A DNA stretch of 42,339 nucleotides from Deltaproteobacteria bacterium (GTDB lineage: Bacteria; Desulfobacterota; Dissulfuribacteria; Dissulfuribacterales; QOAL01), in contig WFZW01000065.1 of assembly GCA_015489365.1 (NCBI GenBank), positions 1 to 42,339 of the forward strand. Direction: 5' to 3'. Below the pieces are notes generated by a model. It saw only the letters and a list, made by a program, of their open reading frames with translations. It was not told where the DNA came from and did not search any database. The position numbers were made by a program, and so were the translations under genes. This document shows positions 1 through 9,229 of the stretch, piece after piece. Positions within the stretch are counted from its first letter, which is position 1. The number at the start of each line of letters is the position of its first letter.

Positions 1-488
1 ATGGAAAGCAGTGTGCTACAATCGGCAGGGGCCTGGGCCATGGTGACGATTTTTCCTATATCGGCACCAGTTTTTTCTTGTTTTATCAAAATATTACGTA
101 GTTTGTCAAGGCTGGGGGTTCCATTAAAGTCATGATAGGAGATTATGACCTTGGTGCCATGTTTGTGGGCATGCTTGATGAGGGGACCCTTCAGGGAATC
201 GTCAGTACGTAATTCAATGTCGACATAGTCGGCCCCTGCGGCTACCGCCTGTTCAAGTATGGCCACCCTTTCATCTTCGCCGCCTTGGAAATGGCCACCC
301 TCGTTTCTTGGTCGATTTGTAAGGATCAAAGGGCAGGGTTTGTTTTGTATCAATCTTACTAGATTTAGATCGGCCGGGTTGTGCAATGCGTCTAGCCGTA
401 TCTCAAGAACATCGGCCTGCTTCCCAAAGAGGGCTATCTTTCTCGAAAGAAAGTCTGGTTGTGATTCTGCCAGGGGTACACATATCAT
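1..488 (-). CDS. aroD: Type I 3-dehydroquinate dehydratase, partial (C-terminus beyond the left edge)
   Basis: Reverse-strand reading gives MICVPLAESQPDFLSRKIALFGKQADVLEIRLDALHNPADLN...LILTNRPRNEGGHFQGGEDERVAILEQAVAAGADYVDIELRTDDSLKGPLIKHAHKHGTKVIISYHDFNGTPSLDKLRNIL, typical of AroD type I. Absent from the ORF track because it is open at the window edge. The start codon may be further upstream. Confidence 0.88.
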   Translation of the reverse strand, partial: MICVPLAESQPDFLSRKIALFGKQADVLEIRLDALHNPADLNLVRLIQNKPCPLILTNRPRNEGGHFQGGEDERVAILEQAVAAGADYVDIELRTDDSLKGPLIKHAHKHGTKVIISYHDFNGTPSLDKLRNILIKQEKTGADIGKIVTMAQAPADCSTLLS

Positions 489-661
489 AGATGCATCCGA
501 AATCTTGCCACTTGCCCCTTTGTGCCCATGGTTAATCAAAAAATGCACATTCGAATAAAAAAGAGGGCATAGATCTCATATGTGTTCATAGGGCCCATGG
601 CAGCGATATCCTTAAGGACACGTGCTTTTTCCATATACATGTAGCTGGCAGCTGGCTATGT

Positions 662-1291
662 TTAGTCACCTTGAAAATAGGGATCCGATTCTGGGTCAAT
701 AGAGGCAAGATACCGGCTGATGGCCTCATCGTAGCGGCTGGTTGTCGCAAATACCTTTTTGGCAAGATCAAATCTGGTCTTGAGCGAGGTTGCCCCACCA
801 TTGGCCTTCATATCGTTGAGTACCATTTGGTAATCCTGCGGATCGACGATCACTGTTACGTATTTGAAATTCTTGGCCGATGAACGAAGGAGCGTAGGCC
901 CACCTATATCGATATTCTCTATGGCATCTGCCAAACCGGTACCTTCCTTGGCAACTGTTTTTTCGAATGCATAGAGATTCACAACAACCATATCAATGGG
1001 AACAATGCCATGGGCGTTCATCTGTGCCACATGTGTCTTATTGTCCCTTATGGCCAATATCCCCCCGTGAATCTTAGGGTGTAAGGTCTTTACACGCCCG
1101 TCCATCATTTCAGGAAAGCCCGTGACCTCTGATACGTCCTTTACAGCTACACCGGCATCCCTGATTGTCTTTGCAGTGCCCCCGGTAGAAATAATTTCCA
1201 CTCCCATCTCGTGGAGTTCACGGGCTAGTTCCGTCACTCCGCTTTTGTCCGTAACGCTGATAAGAGCCCTCTTTATCTTGTTCATCATCAT
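662..1291 (-). CDS. purH: IMP cyclohydrolase (MGS-like) domain of PurH, stand-alone 209 aa
   Basis: [76 protein letters not shown] is the PurH N-terminus; a stop follows ...PYFQGD with no AICAR transformylase domain. Confidence 0.9.
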   Translation of the reverse strand: MMMNKIKRALISVTDKSGVTELARELHEMGVEIISTGGTAKTIRDAGVAVKDVSEVTGFPEMMDGRVKTLHPKIHGGILAIRDNKTHVAQMNAHGIVPIDMVVVNLYAFEKTVAKEGTGLADAIENIDIGGPTLLRSSAKNFKYVTVIVDPQDYQMVLNDMKANGGATSLKTRFDLAKKVFATTSRYDEAISRYLASIDPESDPYFQGD

Positions 1292-1317
1292 GCCCCTGGG
1301 TTTCTTGGTTGAAAAAA

Positions 1318-1394
1318 TGGTCGGGACGAGAGGATTTGAACCTCCGACCCCAGCGTCCCGAACGCTGTGCTCTACCAGACTGAGCCACGTCCCG
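1318..1394 (-). tRNA. tRNA-Pro (anticodon CGG), CCA encoded
   Basis: Reverse complement CGGGACG TG GCTCAGTCTGGTAGAGC A CAGCG TTCGGGA CGCTG GGGTC GGAGG TTCAAAT CCTCT CGTCCCG A CCA; cloverleaf stems pair and a T run follows. Confidence 0.95.
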
Positions 1395-1662
1395 ACACAA
1401 AACTTCTGCAGCCTGCATCCCTGAATCTGCCCCTATTTCTATGCTCAAGGTACATAATTTGAAATAGGACCATCCCTGAGATGTACCTCGAATATGCCCC
1501 AATACAAGGTATCCTTTCATATATTCGGCCCTGGCAACCTTGTCAACCGTAGGAAAAGATATATAAACTTCTTATATGTTCTAGGCCCCTTAACTCGCAT
1601 CTTAAGGCATGGCGGCATGATTCAAGGGCGGAACATATGTGCAGGCAGTCGAACAGCAGGAG

Positions 1663-1748
1663 GTTTATCGTAAAAATACAGAGTCTATGAGCTGTATCTT
1701 CATGTATTGGGGGTGCGGCACCAAGGTGCGGGCCGCATAGAAATTTAG
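1663..1748 (+). repeat. Family A intergenic element, copy 1
   Basis: TTTATCGTAAAAATACAGAGTCTATGAGCTGTATCTTCATGTATTGGGGGTGCGGCACCAAGGTGCGGGCCGCATAGAAATTTA. Confidence 0.85.
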
Positions 1749-1810
1749 TCCAGATCTTTGCCTCATAGATGAAGCATTTATCCCAGGTCTCTAAGCGCAA
1801 GGAGGATCAA

Positions 1811-2161
1811 ATGGTCATCGAATCCTATCGTTTCGGCCAGATAGTGATCGACAACAAGGTGTATACAAGCGATCTCAAGATTATTAATGGGGTGGTAAAG
1901 GATAATTGGTGGCGGTCCGAGGGACACGTGGTATCACCCTCTGATATCGATGATATAATGGCTGCAAGGCCTGATATCGTAATAATAGGCACAGGGGCAT
2001 CCGGGATGATGAAGTTGGCCCCTGGGCTTTCCAAGGCATTTACAGACAAGGGTATAAAGGTAGAGGCCCTGCTTACCAAGCTTGCGGCCAAAAGATTTAA
2101 TGAACTCGTCTCCCGACTTGGGCCTTCAAAGGTTGCCTTTGCCGCACATTTGACCTGTTGA
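1811..2161 (+). CDS. Mth938-like / DUF498 domain protein
   Basis: MVIESYRFGQIVIDNKVYTSDLKIINGVVKDNWWRSEGHVVSPSDIDDIMAARPDIVIIGTGASGMMKLAPG; start placed at ATG 1811 after AGGAGG. Confidence 0.8.
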   Translation: MVIESYRFGQIVIDNKVYTSDLKIINGVVKDNWWRSEGHVVSPSDIDDIMAARPDIVIIGTGASGMMKLAPGLSKAFTDKGIKVEALLTKLAAKRFNELVSRLGPSKVAFAAHLTC

Positions 2162-2200
2162 CCAGGAAGGGCAGCCAAATGACTACCTGCTAGAATTCCT

Positions 2201-3646
2201 ATGCATATGACACCAGGACTGATAATAGCTGGCACCCACAGCGGCTGTGGCAAGACCACCGTAACATTGGCCTTGATGGCCGCACTGAGGAGACAGGGCC
2301 TTTCGGTCGCGCCCTTCAAGGTGGGGCCCGACTTCATAGATCCTGGGCATCACGCCCAGGTATGTAACCGGCCCAGCTACAATCTGGATAGCTGGATGCT
2401 TAAGAAACAATATGTTCGGCACCTGTTTAACAAATCCTCCACGGACGCCAATTGTGCTGTAATCGAAGGGGTAATGGGCCTCTTTGACGGTGCACAGGGT
2501 GATACCCTGGTAGGATCAACCGCTGAAATAGCCATGTGGCTGGACTTGCCAATCCTGTTGGTAGTGGACGCCCGGAGCCTTGCTGGAAGTGTTGCCGCAC
2601 TGGTTCACGGATACATCTCATTCAAAAAATGCCTAAGGTTTGCCGGGGTGATACTCAACAGGGTGGGAAGTAAAAGGCATGCCGAAATCCTGGTCGACGC
2701 TTTGAAGGTATTGGAATTGCCATGGATAGGGTATCTTGAAAGGGATGATAGGATCAATGTGCCTTCAAGGCATCTGGGGCTTGTGACCGCTAACGATTTC
2801 CCTTGGGAACCCGACAAGATGAGAATCTTGGCAGATTGGCTGGAAAGGGGTTGTGATCTCTCTGAATTGTGGAAAATTCTAACGGCCTCAGGTCCTACCT
2901 GGCGGGGTACCAGCCTATCGGATGATAGAGTGGGTGATATGCGCCATATTTATACAGTTACGGAAGCAGATGAGAAAAAGGGTGGTGAAACCGTAAGGAT
3001 TGCTGTGGCCATGGACGAGGCCTTCTCCTTTTATTACCAAGACAATTTGGATCTTCTTCAACAGTATGGAGCAGAGCTGGTCTATTTTTCACCCATTAGG
3101 GATGCAAGGCTACCCAAGGGTATTAGTGGATTATATCTTGGAGGTGGATATCCTGAGCTCTATGGTAAAGTCCTTGGGGAAAACCGAACGCTGATCGAGG
3201 AGCTTGTTCGTCTGGCAAAAAGGGGAATGCCTATCTACGCGGAATGTGGAGGTATGCTCTATTTGTGTAAACGTATCATGCCCTTAGATGGAACGACAGG
3301 GCCCATGGAGATGGCAGGGCTCTTCCCCCTTGATATAAGGATGTATACCAGACGCAGGGCCCTAGGTTATAGGGAGGCTACTATAAAAGGGGATTTCTTG
3401 TTAGGACCAATTGGCGCAACCATGAGGGGACATGAATTTCATTATTCCGACATGGATGTGACAGATGCCCCTGGGAGAAATTGCCTGAGTTTCTGTCTAC
3501 AGGTTAAGGATTCTAACGGAAGGCCAGTCAATCTGCCTGTATTGCGATATAAAAACGTCTTTGCAAGCTATCTACATCTTCACTTTGGGAGTTTTCCCCT
3601 CTCGGCCAGGTACCTGGTAAAAAGGGCAATGCAATATCATAATTGA
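2201..3646 (+). CDS. cbiA: Cobyrinate a,c-diamide synthase (CbiA/CobB family)
   Basis: GLIIAGTHSGCGKTTVTLALMAALRRQGLSVAPFKVGPDFIDPGHH plus the glutaminase-like part (PIYAECGGMLYLCK, ASYLHLHFGS). Confidence 0.93.
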   Translation: MHMTPGLIIAGTHSGCGKTTVTLALMAALRRQGLSVAPFKVGPDFIDPGHHAQVCNRPSYNLDSWMLKKQYVRHLFNKSSTDANCAVIEGVMGLFDGAQGDTLVGSTAEIAMWLDLPILLVVDARSLAGSVAALVHGYISFKKCLRFAGVILNRVGSKRHAEILVDALKVLELPWIGYLERDDRINVPSRHLGLVTANDFPWEPDKMRILADWLERGCDLSELWKILTASGPTWRGTSLSDDRVGDMRHIYTVTEADEKKGGETVRIAVAMDEAFSFYYQDNLDLLQQYGAELVYFSPIRDARLPKGISGLYLGGGYPELYGKVLGENRTLIEELVRLAKRGMPIYAECGGMLYLCKRIMPLDGTTGPMEMAGLFPLDIRMYTRRRALGYREATIKGDFLLGPIGATMRGHEFHYSDMDVTDAPGRNCLSFCLQVKDSNGRPVNLPVLRYKNVFASYLHLHFGSFPLSARYLVKRAMQYHN

Positions 3647-3674
3647 TGACTTGATCTTGCAATCCTTCCAGTTG

Positions 3675-3750
3675 CCCATGGGTGTCCATAGCTAATCAAA
3701 AAAGCATTTTCGGATTAACCTTCATGCGGCCAGGTACATGGTGCCTATCT
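3675..3750 (-). repeat. Family B box plus tail of a family A element
   Basis: Reverse complement GGCACCATGTACCTGGCCGCATGAAGGTTAATCCGAAAATGCTTTTTTGATTAGCTATGGACAC. Confidence 0.6.
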
Positions 3751-3788
3751 ATTAGGAAAAACCTTCCCCATTGGTTCTTTTCATCCCA

Positions 3789-3920
3789 AGCCTTCATACA
3801 GCCCGTATTCTCTATGCTACGCCCAGGGCATGAAGATACTGCCCATATGTATACCTTGTTTTCGCAGATAAACCTTTATGTAGCCCATATTTCCCCCGGT
3901 GCTGCGGCCCTGGAAAGTAA
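3789..3920 (-). repeat. Family A element (degenerate) plus tail of another copy
   Basis: Reverse complement ...GGTTTATCTGCGAAAACAAGGTATACATATGGGCAGTATCTTCATGCCCTGGGCGTAGCATAGAGAATACGGGCTGTATGAAGGCTT. Confidence 0.6.
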
Positions 3921-4052
3921 ATAGGCTTTTTGCTGAGCGGTTTTTTCAAAATTGAGTTTCTTGGATACGGTATGACTCTTGCAAGTATTTTTCGAAAATA
4001 CATTTTGAACTTAGATCGCATCTTGGTCTTACTGCATCTGCAGGCCGCATGA

Positions 4053-4134
4053 TTTACCGTGAAAATACAGGGTCTATGGGCTGTATCTTCATATATTGGG
4101 GGGCGGCACCAAGGTACGGGCCGCTGGAAGTTTA
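4053..4134 (+). repeat. Family A intergenic element
   Basis: TTTACCGTGAAAATACAGGGTCTATGGGCTGTATCTTCATATATTGGGGGGCGGCACCAAGGTACGGGCCGCTGGAAGTTTA, ending 14 nt before the fliK ATG. Confidence 0.9.
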
Positions 4135-4148
4135 AAGGTGCATAGATT

Positions 4149-5978
4149 ATGGCTACAGCAAACCTGCCAGGGATACAAGAAATCATGTCCCCAGGGGCAT
4201 TGAACATATCGGGTCCATCTGTTGAAACAGACGGGAAATCGTCCCCTGCTTCCCCATTTGAGGATGTAATAAACAAGGCCTTTGTAGGTGGAAGGTCGAT
4301 TAAGGCCGGGGACAAGGGCCTTGCAAGGTTACAGGAGGAAAATAACCAGGAAAAGATGTGTTCCCAGGGTGCATATGCAATGCTCAATGCATTTTATACC
4401 CTGCTGGCCCAGTATGTCAAAACAGGTTCGGAGGGCCTACAAGACGAGGATATTTTGGGTACCTCTTTGTCCCTTGAACTTGACAAGGGATTGATAGACA
4501 AGGGACAAGAGGGGGCTTTGGCCGGTGATATCGGTCGAGAGATCCATTCGGCGACCGACCAGCTTGCCGGGCCCAAGATGTCGGCCATCGCTGAAAATGT
4601 ACGACAGGATAAGATGGCAGATTTTCTAAAGGCATGGGAGGCCTTGAATGGGAAGGCACTAGTAGCTGCTCAAGCGGATACCAGTACAGACGACAACAGC
4701 CTTGCTACACGGATAAGGGCATTCTTTATGCATGTGTTTGCGACGCGGGACAAGGGCATGATATTTGCCGAGGCCGAAGACATTACGCCACCAATAGTTT
4801 CACAGACAGGGCAGCATCAGGAAGGCAGGAAGAACTTATTGCCCTTCGATAATGAGATGTCCCCGCGAGCCCCACTAACAGGCATGCTGTCTTTTCCTGT
4901 CTTAGGATCCATAAGCCGTGCCCAACAGCCGGTGGCGGCCCATGGAAAAGGAGGCCACGATGCAACCAAGCCTAATATGGCGAGAGATCCTGGCGTTGTC
5001 ACCACTAATCATCAAGCCGATCGATCATTCAAGGCCTCACATCACAAGGCGATTCCTCCTGACAAGCAGGCATCAGCCCAGCAAACCGTGGAGACGCCCA
5101 GGCAAGACAACAAATTGGACAATCCAGGCCCAAAGGCCTCTGCCGATGGTCCTGTCGATGAGGCCTTAAGGGAACCAAGACCTGCAAATACAGGCGGCCG
5201 TAAAACAAATGGGCCTTCATTTATCGAATCCAAGGATGGTGTCCGCCAAAGGGCCATCGGTCAGAACGTCGGTAGTCCCTTTAATCAGACCGTAAAAAGA
5301 TCCTTCAGCCATGGTATTCAGGATAGACCTGGGGATAAAATCCTAGATACTGTCACGATGTCCGGTCCAAGGGTTGACAGGCACCAAGATATATCCAAGG
5401 GGATCATTGAGGCCAAGGTCGACACCATCTTGATGCGTGATGAGGACAGAGCCAATGCATCGGACAGGAGCAACGGGGCCATAGGCACCTACAACCATGC
5501 CCATTTACCACCCCTTAAGGGAACGAAAGGGCAACAGGTACCCGGTGGAGTTGATGTGACTGGACAGCTTAGCAAGGGCGTTTCAGAGGCAATAAAATCC
5601 AACCAGGGGCGGCTTGTCCTTCACCTTGATCCACCGGAGCTAGGCTCGGTGCAAATAAGGATAGTTGTAAATCACCACAATGAAATAAGTGCTACGTTTC
5701 TGGCCGAGCACCCTGAAACCAGGCACACGATAGAGCAAAATTTAGGGGGATTGAGGCAGCAACTTGCCAATCAGGGTTTTTCCCTTGGTGACGTGAATGT
5801 CGGATTGGGGCATGGGGGGGGCTTTGGGCATGCCAGAGATCAAGACGGAAGGCAGATATTCGATGGTCCAATCCCTGCTAATGTATTGGAATCCAGGACA
5901 GATGGCCATGCAGCAGCAAGGCAGACCGGGCAGGTCGTTGCATCCCGTTCTGGTAGTAGTGTTCATTTGATAGCCTGA
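4149..5978 (+). CDS. fliK: Flagellar hook-length control protein FliK
   Basis: C-terminal Flg_hook-type segment GRLVLHLDPPELGSVQIRIVVNHHNEISATFLAEHPETRHTIEQNLGGLRQQLANQGFSLGDVNV; low-complexity N-terminus; followed by flgD. Confidence 0.85.
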   Translation: MATANLPGIQEIMSPGALNISGPSVETDGKSSPASPFEDVINKAFVGGRSIKAGDKGLARLQEENNQEKMCSQGAYAMLNAFYTLLAQYVKTGSEGLQDEDILGTSLSLELDKGLIDKGQEGALAGDIGREIHSATDQLAGPKMSAIAENVRQDKMADFLKAWEALNGKALVAAQADTSTDDNSLATRIRAFFMHVFATRDKGMIFAEAEDITPPIVSQTGQHQEGRKNLLPFDNEMSPRAPLTGMLSFPVLGSISRAQQPVAAHGKGGHDATKPNMARDPGVVTTNHQADRSFKASHHKAIPPDKQASAQQTVETPRQDNKLDNPGPKASADGPVDEALREPRPANTGGRKTNGPSFIESKDGVRQRAIGQNVGSPFNQTVKRSFSHGIQDRPGDKILDTVTMSGPRVDRHQDISKGIIEAKVDTILMRDEDRANASDRSNGAIGTYNHAHLPPLKGTKGQQVPGGVDVTGQLSKGVSEAIKSNQGRLVLHLDPPELGSVQIRIVVNHHNEISATFLAEHPETRHTIEQNLGGLRQQLANQGFSLGDVNVGLGHGGGFGHARDQDGRQIFDGPIPANVLESRTDGHAAARQTGQVVASRSGSSVHLIA

Positions 5979-6012
5979 TATGTAATCCGGTTACAAAGGG
6001 AGAGTACGACAG

Positions 6013-6705
6013 ATGGAAAGCGGATTCATCAATAGCCCTGTGGCGAGTCAGGATAAGGTGACAGGTGGTGTTAAATATGAGAAACCCCAGGACCGGAACA
6101 CCCTTGACCGTGAGGATTTTATGAATCTATTCGTGGCTCAACTCCAATATCAGGATCCTATGAATCCCATGGATAGTGAACAGATGGCCTCCCAGGTGGC
6201 CCAGTTCAACATGGTGGATCTCATGTACAAGAACAATGATGCCATCAATAACATGGTAAGGGCCGAGGAGTCGAGGACACAGATAGATGCCGTATCAATG
6301 ATAGGCAGGCGCGTGCGCTACGAAGGAAATAGACTACCCGTTGGTCCCAATGGGCCTTATGCCTTTGAATACGAATTAGATAGGCCCGCAGCCGCTTGCA
6401 AGATAACCATCAAGGATGAATCAGGACGCTTAATAAAACAGTGGGATGCAGGCTCGCAAGGAACCGGGCAACATGACCTGGATTGGGATGGTACTGACAG
6501 CTCCGGGAATGCGGTATCAGGGGCCATGTACATTGTCAGTATTGAGGCCATGGATGAGCAGGGCAACGATTTGGAGACCAAGACCTGGACTACCGGCCAG
6601 GTGAATGCAGTAGCCTTTCCCGATAAAGGGCTACCAGAGCTATCCATAAAGGACGGACCAAGGTTGAAATTCGACCAGATTTCCATGGTGGACGGCACTA
6701 GTTGA
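6013..6705 (+). CDS. flgD: Flagellar hook assembly protein FlgD
   Basis: REDFMNLFVAQLQYQDPMNPMDSEQMASQVAQFNMVDLMYKNN. Confidence 0.93.
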   Translation: MESGFINSPVASQDKVTGGVKYEKPQDRNTLDREDFMNLFVAQLQYQDPMNPMDSEQMASQVAQFNMVDLMYKNNDAINNMVRAEESRTQIDAVSMIGRRVRYEGNRLPVGPNGPYAFEYELDRPAAACKITIKDESGRLIKQWDAGSQGTGQHDLDWDGTDSSGNAVSGAMYIVSIEAMDEQGNDLETKTWTTGQVNAVAFPDKGLPELSIKDGPRLKFDQISMVDGTS

Positions 6706-6801
6706 TACCAATGGTCAGGTGCATCACCTGCTCGTCTCTGGTTATAGGCTATTTTTGAATTGCTTGGCACATTCGGGTGCATAATGTCTTGCGTTTGCAT
6801 C

Positions 6802-6820
6802 GATCCCTGAAAAAGGGATT
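6802..6820 (+). promoter_or_regulatory. Leader hairpin upstream of flgE
   Basis: ATCCCTGAAAAAGGGAT; inverted repeat TCCCT/AGGGA about 60 nt before the flgE ATG. Confidence 0.35.
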
Positions 6821-6877
6821 CGCTTAGGATGGAATTTTAAAAGAAATAAAGGTTTTAAACATACAAGGAGGAAACAT

Positions 6878-8947
6878 ATGGCTCTCACCAGTTCTTTGTA
6901 TTCAGGCGTAAGTGGCCTCGTAAACATGGGGAATGCCATGCAGGTTATAGGTGACAACATCTCCAACACGAATACCACTGGTTTCAAGGCGGCAAGGGCT
7001 ACCTTCCAGGATATAATGGCCCAGTCCATCAATACTGCCCGAGGTGGTTCCCAGGTAGGCAGGGGCTCTGCCATGTCCGATGTGGCGCCACTCTTTATCC
7101 AGGGTTCCTTTGAGAGCACCTCTTCGCCCACAGATCTGGCCATAGCGGGGAATGGTTTTTTTATGGTGACCGATCCCAAGGTTGAAAACAGCATATATTT
7201 TACCAGGGCAGGTCAATTCCATGTGGACAAGTTGGGATATCTGGTCAACCCTGCAGGCCTCAGGGTCCAGGGGTGGGGCATGGAGACACAACCTGACGGC
7301 AGCGCAGAGATCGTTGGTGCGATAAAGGATGTTCAGTTGACCACGACCTCACCTCCGGTTGCCACTTCACAGTCTACAATAGCGGTGAACCTGGACAGCC
7401 GGGTCTCCGGTCCAGTGGATGCAAGGAGCCTTGAGACCGCCTGGGTGCAGAAAAAAGGTGAGCTTTCCCCTGATGTTGATTATGAATACAAGACTACTAT
7501 TAATGTCTTCGACAGCGTGGGTAATACCCACGAGTTGAGCGTATATTTTGACCGAACCCACCAGGACAGGGAATGGGAATTCCTTGTCACCATGTCCCCT
7601 GAGGAAGATAAGAACATATTCGCCACCGCACCGGACGTTCCCCCGGATAACAGGGGTATCCTTATGCGGGGTTATATCCATTTTACCCCCCAAGGGAGCA
7701 TAGACGGGATATACAGCAAGCATATAGCGGGAATCGGGGAAGTCACTAGCAGTACGAATACCCAGTACGCCAACTCCAGTTTCTATTCCGATGGGACAGG
7801 AACCTCAAAGGTCAACTTCCGCATAGAGGACATAGAGGATCTTCCAACCCCGCTTCCCAATGGAAGTACATATACCATCTCCGACCAGCCCCATGTTTGG
7901 CTGGAAGATGCCACGAATCCAGGGACCTATCAAGACTTCTACGTGGTAGCCTTTGATCCTGAAGATGACGAGCTTACCCTTGCCGATGCAAGTGGTAATC
8001 CGCAGATAGTGGCCAAGTATTCCGCCAATAATGATGAAAACATACAGCGCTTCGGCACAAGGATCTTGAACTTTCACGATCCCAGCGGCGTTGGAGACAT
8101 TGCGGTCAATCAGGACATAGATACGACAAACAACAAGCTAGATCAGCTGGAACTCGATGACCTCTACCGGATCGATCCGAACGATGATACTACATGGATC
8201 GATTTCAACGACTCTGCATATACAATTACTGCCTATGATCATGACAACATGACCGTTACCATAAGGGATAACAGTACCTCGACATCTTCTACCTATCAGA
8301 TACGTCCAACCGACATCCGGGGTGATTGGTTCGATGTCTCCTATGGCAACCATAACTATCCTGAGCTCAAGGCCTATTTCCTGCCCCCAACAGGTCAGGT
8401 TCTTGCAACTACTGGAGAGGACCTGTCTGCCCAGATGATGGAGATTGATTTCGGAGCGTTTGCCACGGTTAACCAGAACAACGATGGAAGTTTTGATCCC
8501 CCCACGAAGTGGACCACCGAGGCGATCACGACCACCCAATACGCAAACCGGTCCAGCACCCTTTTCTATGACCAGAACGGCTTTGGGCCAGGCTTTCTGG
8601 AATCGGTCAATGTCGATTCCGAGGGTATCATATCAGGTAGTTATTCCAATGGGCGCATAATATCGTTGGCCCAGTTGGGCCTTGCCCGCTTCAATAGCCC
8701 AACGGATCTGTCCAAGGAAGGTGGAAACCTATGGCGGGAGACCACGGCTTCAGGCTCACCCATTACCGGTCCGCCTAGGACGAATGGCCTCGGGAGTATC
8801 GCAGCAAATGCCCTTGAACAATCGACCGTAGACATGGGCACTGAATTTGTCAAATTGATCACCACGCAGAGGGCATTTCAGGCAAATTCCAGGGTCATTA
8901 CCACTACTGATGACATGTTGAATGAATTACTAAATATGAAACGTTAA
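6878..8947 (+). CDS. flgE: Flagellar hook protein FlgE (689 aa)
   Basis: MALTSSLYSGVSGLVNMGNAMQVIGDNISNTNTTGFKAARATFQD and C-terminus LEQSTVDMGTEFVKLITTQRAFQANSRVITTTDDMLNELLNMKR. Confidence 0.95.
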   Translation: MALTSSLYSGVSGLVNMGNAMQVIGDNISNTNTTGFKAARATFQDIMAQSINTARGGSQVGRGSAMSDVAPLFIQGSFESTSSPTDLAIAGNGFFMVTDPKVENSIYFTRAGQFHVDKLGYLVNPAGLRVQGWGMETQPDGSAEIVGAIKDVQLTTTSPPVATSQSTIAVNLDSRVSGPVDARSLETAWVQKKGELSPDVDYEYKTTINVFDSVGNTHELSVYFDRTHQDREWEFLVTMSPEEDKNIFATAPDVPPDNRGILMRGYIHFTPQGSIDGIYSKHIAGIGEVTSSTNTQYANSSFYSDGTGTSKVNFRIEDIEDLPTPLPNGSTYTISDQPHVWLEDATNPGTYQDFYVVAFDPEDDELTLADASGNPQIVAKYSANNDENIQRFGTRILNFHDPSGVGDIAVNQDIDTTNNKLDQLELDDLYRIDPNDDTTWIDFNDSAYTITAYDHDNMTVTIRDNSTSTSSTYQIRPTDIRGDWFDVSYGNHNYPELKAYFLPPTGQVLATTGEDLSAQMMEIDFGAFATVNQNNDGSFDPPTKWTTEAITTTQYANRSSTLFYDQNGFGPGFLESVNVDSEGIISGSYSNGRIISLAQLGLARFNSPTDLSKEGGNLWRETTASGSPITGPPRTNGLGSIAANALEQSTVDMGTEFVKLITTQRAFQANSRVITTTDDMLNELLNMKR

Positions 8948-8975
8948 CTTGGCATTTTGTTCCTATCCATGGTGA

Positions 8976-9005
8976 CCTCCCTGTATCTTGCAGGGAGGTT
9001 TTTTT
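8976..9005 (+). terminator. Rho-independent terminator after flgE
   Basis: CCTCCCTG-TATCTTG-CAGGGAGG-TTTTTTT. Confidence 0.92.
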
Positions 9006-9126
9006 GTTGCAAATTGATGTCTAGTTGGCTATGAAATCCTGTGTTTGATTTTTTAAGGGGTCTTTTTAGGGATTGAGATATACGGGACCGTTTCGGAACA
9101 GCGGTTGAAAAATTTTGTCAGGGAAA

Positions 9127-9214
9127 TTCACCGCGAAAATACATCCTGGATAAGGGCTGTATTTTCATAGTCCAGGGAATGCGGGGCCAACATAATGGGC
9201 CGCATGGAAGTTTA
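9127..9214 (+). repeat. Family A element
   Basis: TTCACCGCGAAAATACATCCTGGATAAGGGCTGTATTTTCATAGTCCAGGGAATGCGGGGCCAACATAATGGGCCGCATGGAAGTTTA, 15 nt before the secDF start. Confidence 0.85.
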
Positions 9215-9229
9215 GGAGATGAGGAAGTC

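Noticed and set aside
259-558. 99-aa + strand ORF
   Set aside because: Antisense to aroD, which has clear family motifs on the minus strand.
1218-1520. 100-aa minus ORF containing [23 protein letters not shown]
   Set aside because: Translation across tRNA-Pro, a common artefact.
1543-1800. Minus ORF HEDTAHRLCIFTIN
   Set aside because: Translation of a family A repeat, not a gene.
3812-4387. 191-aa minus ORF
   Set aside because: Spans repeats and is antisense to fliK; no protein family signal.
6764-6780. Possible sigma-54 promoter TTGGCACATTCGGGTGCAT before flgE
   Set aside because: Spacing between GG and GC is one base too long and the -12 box is poor.
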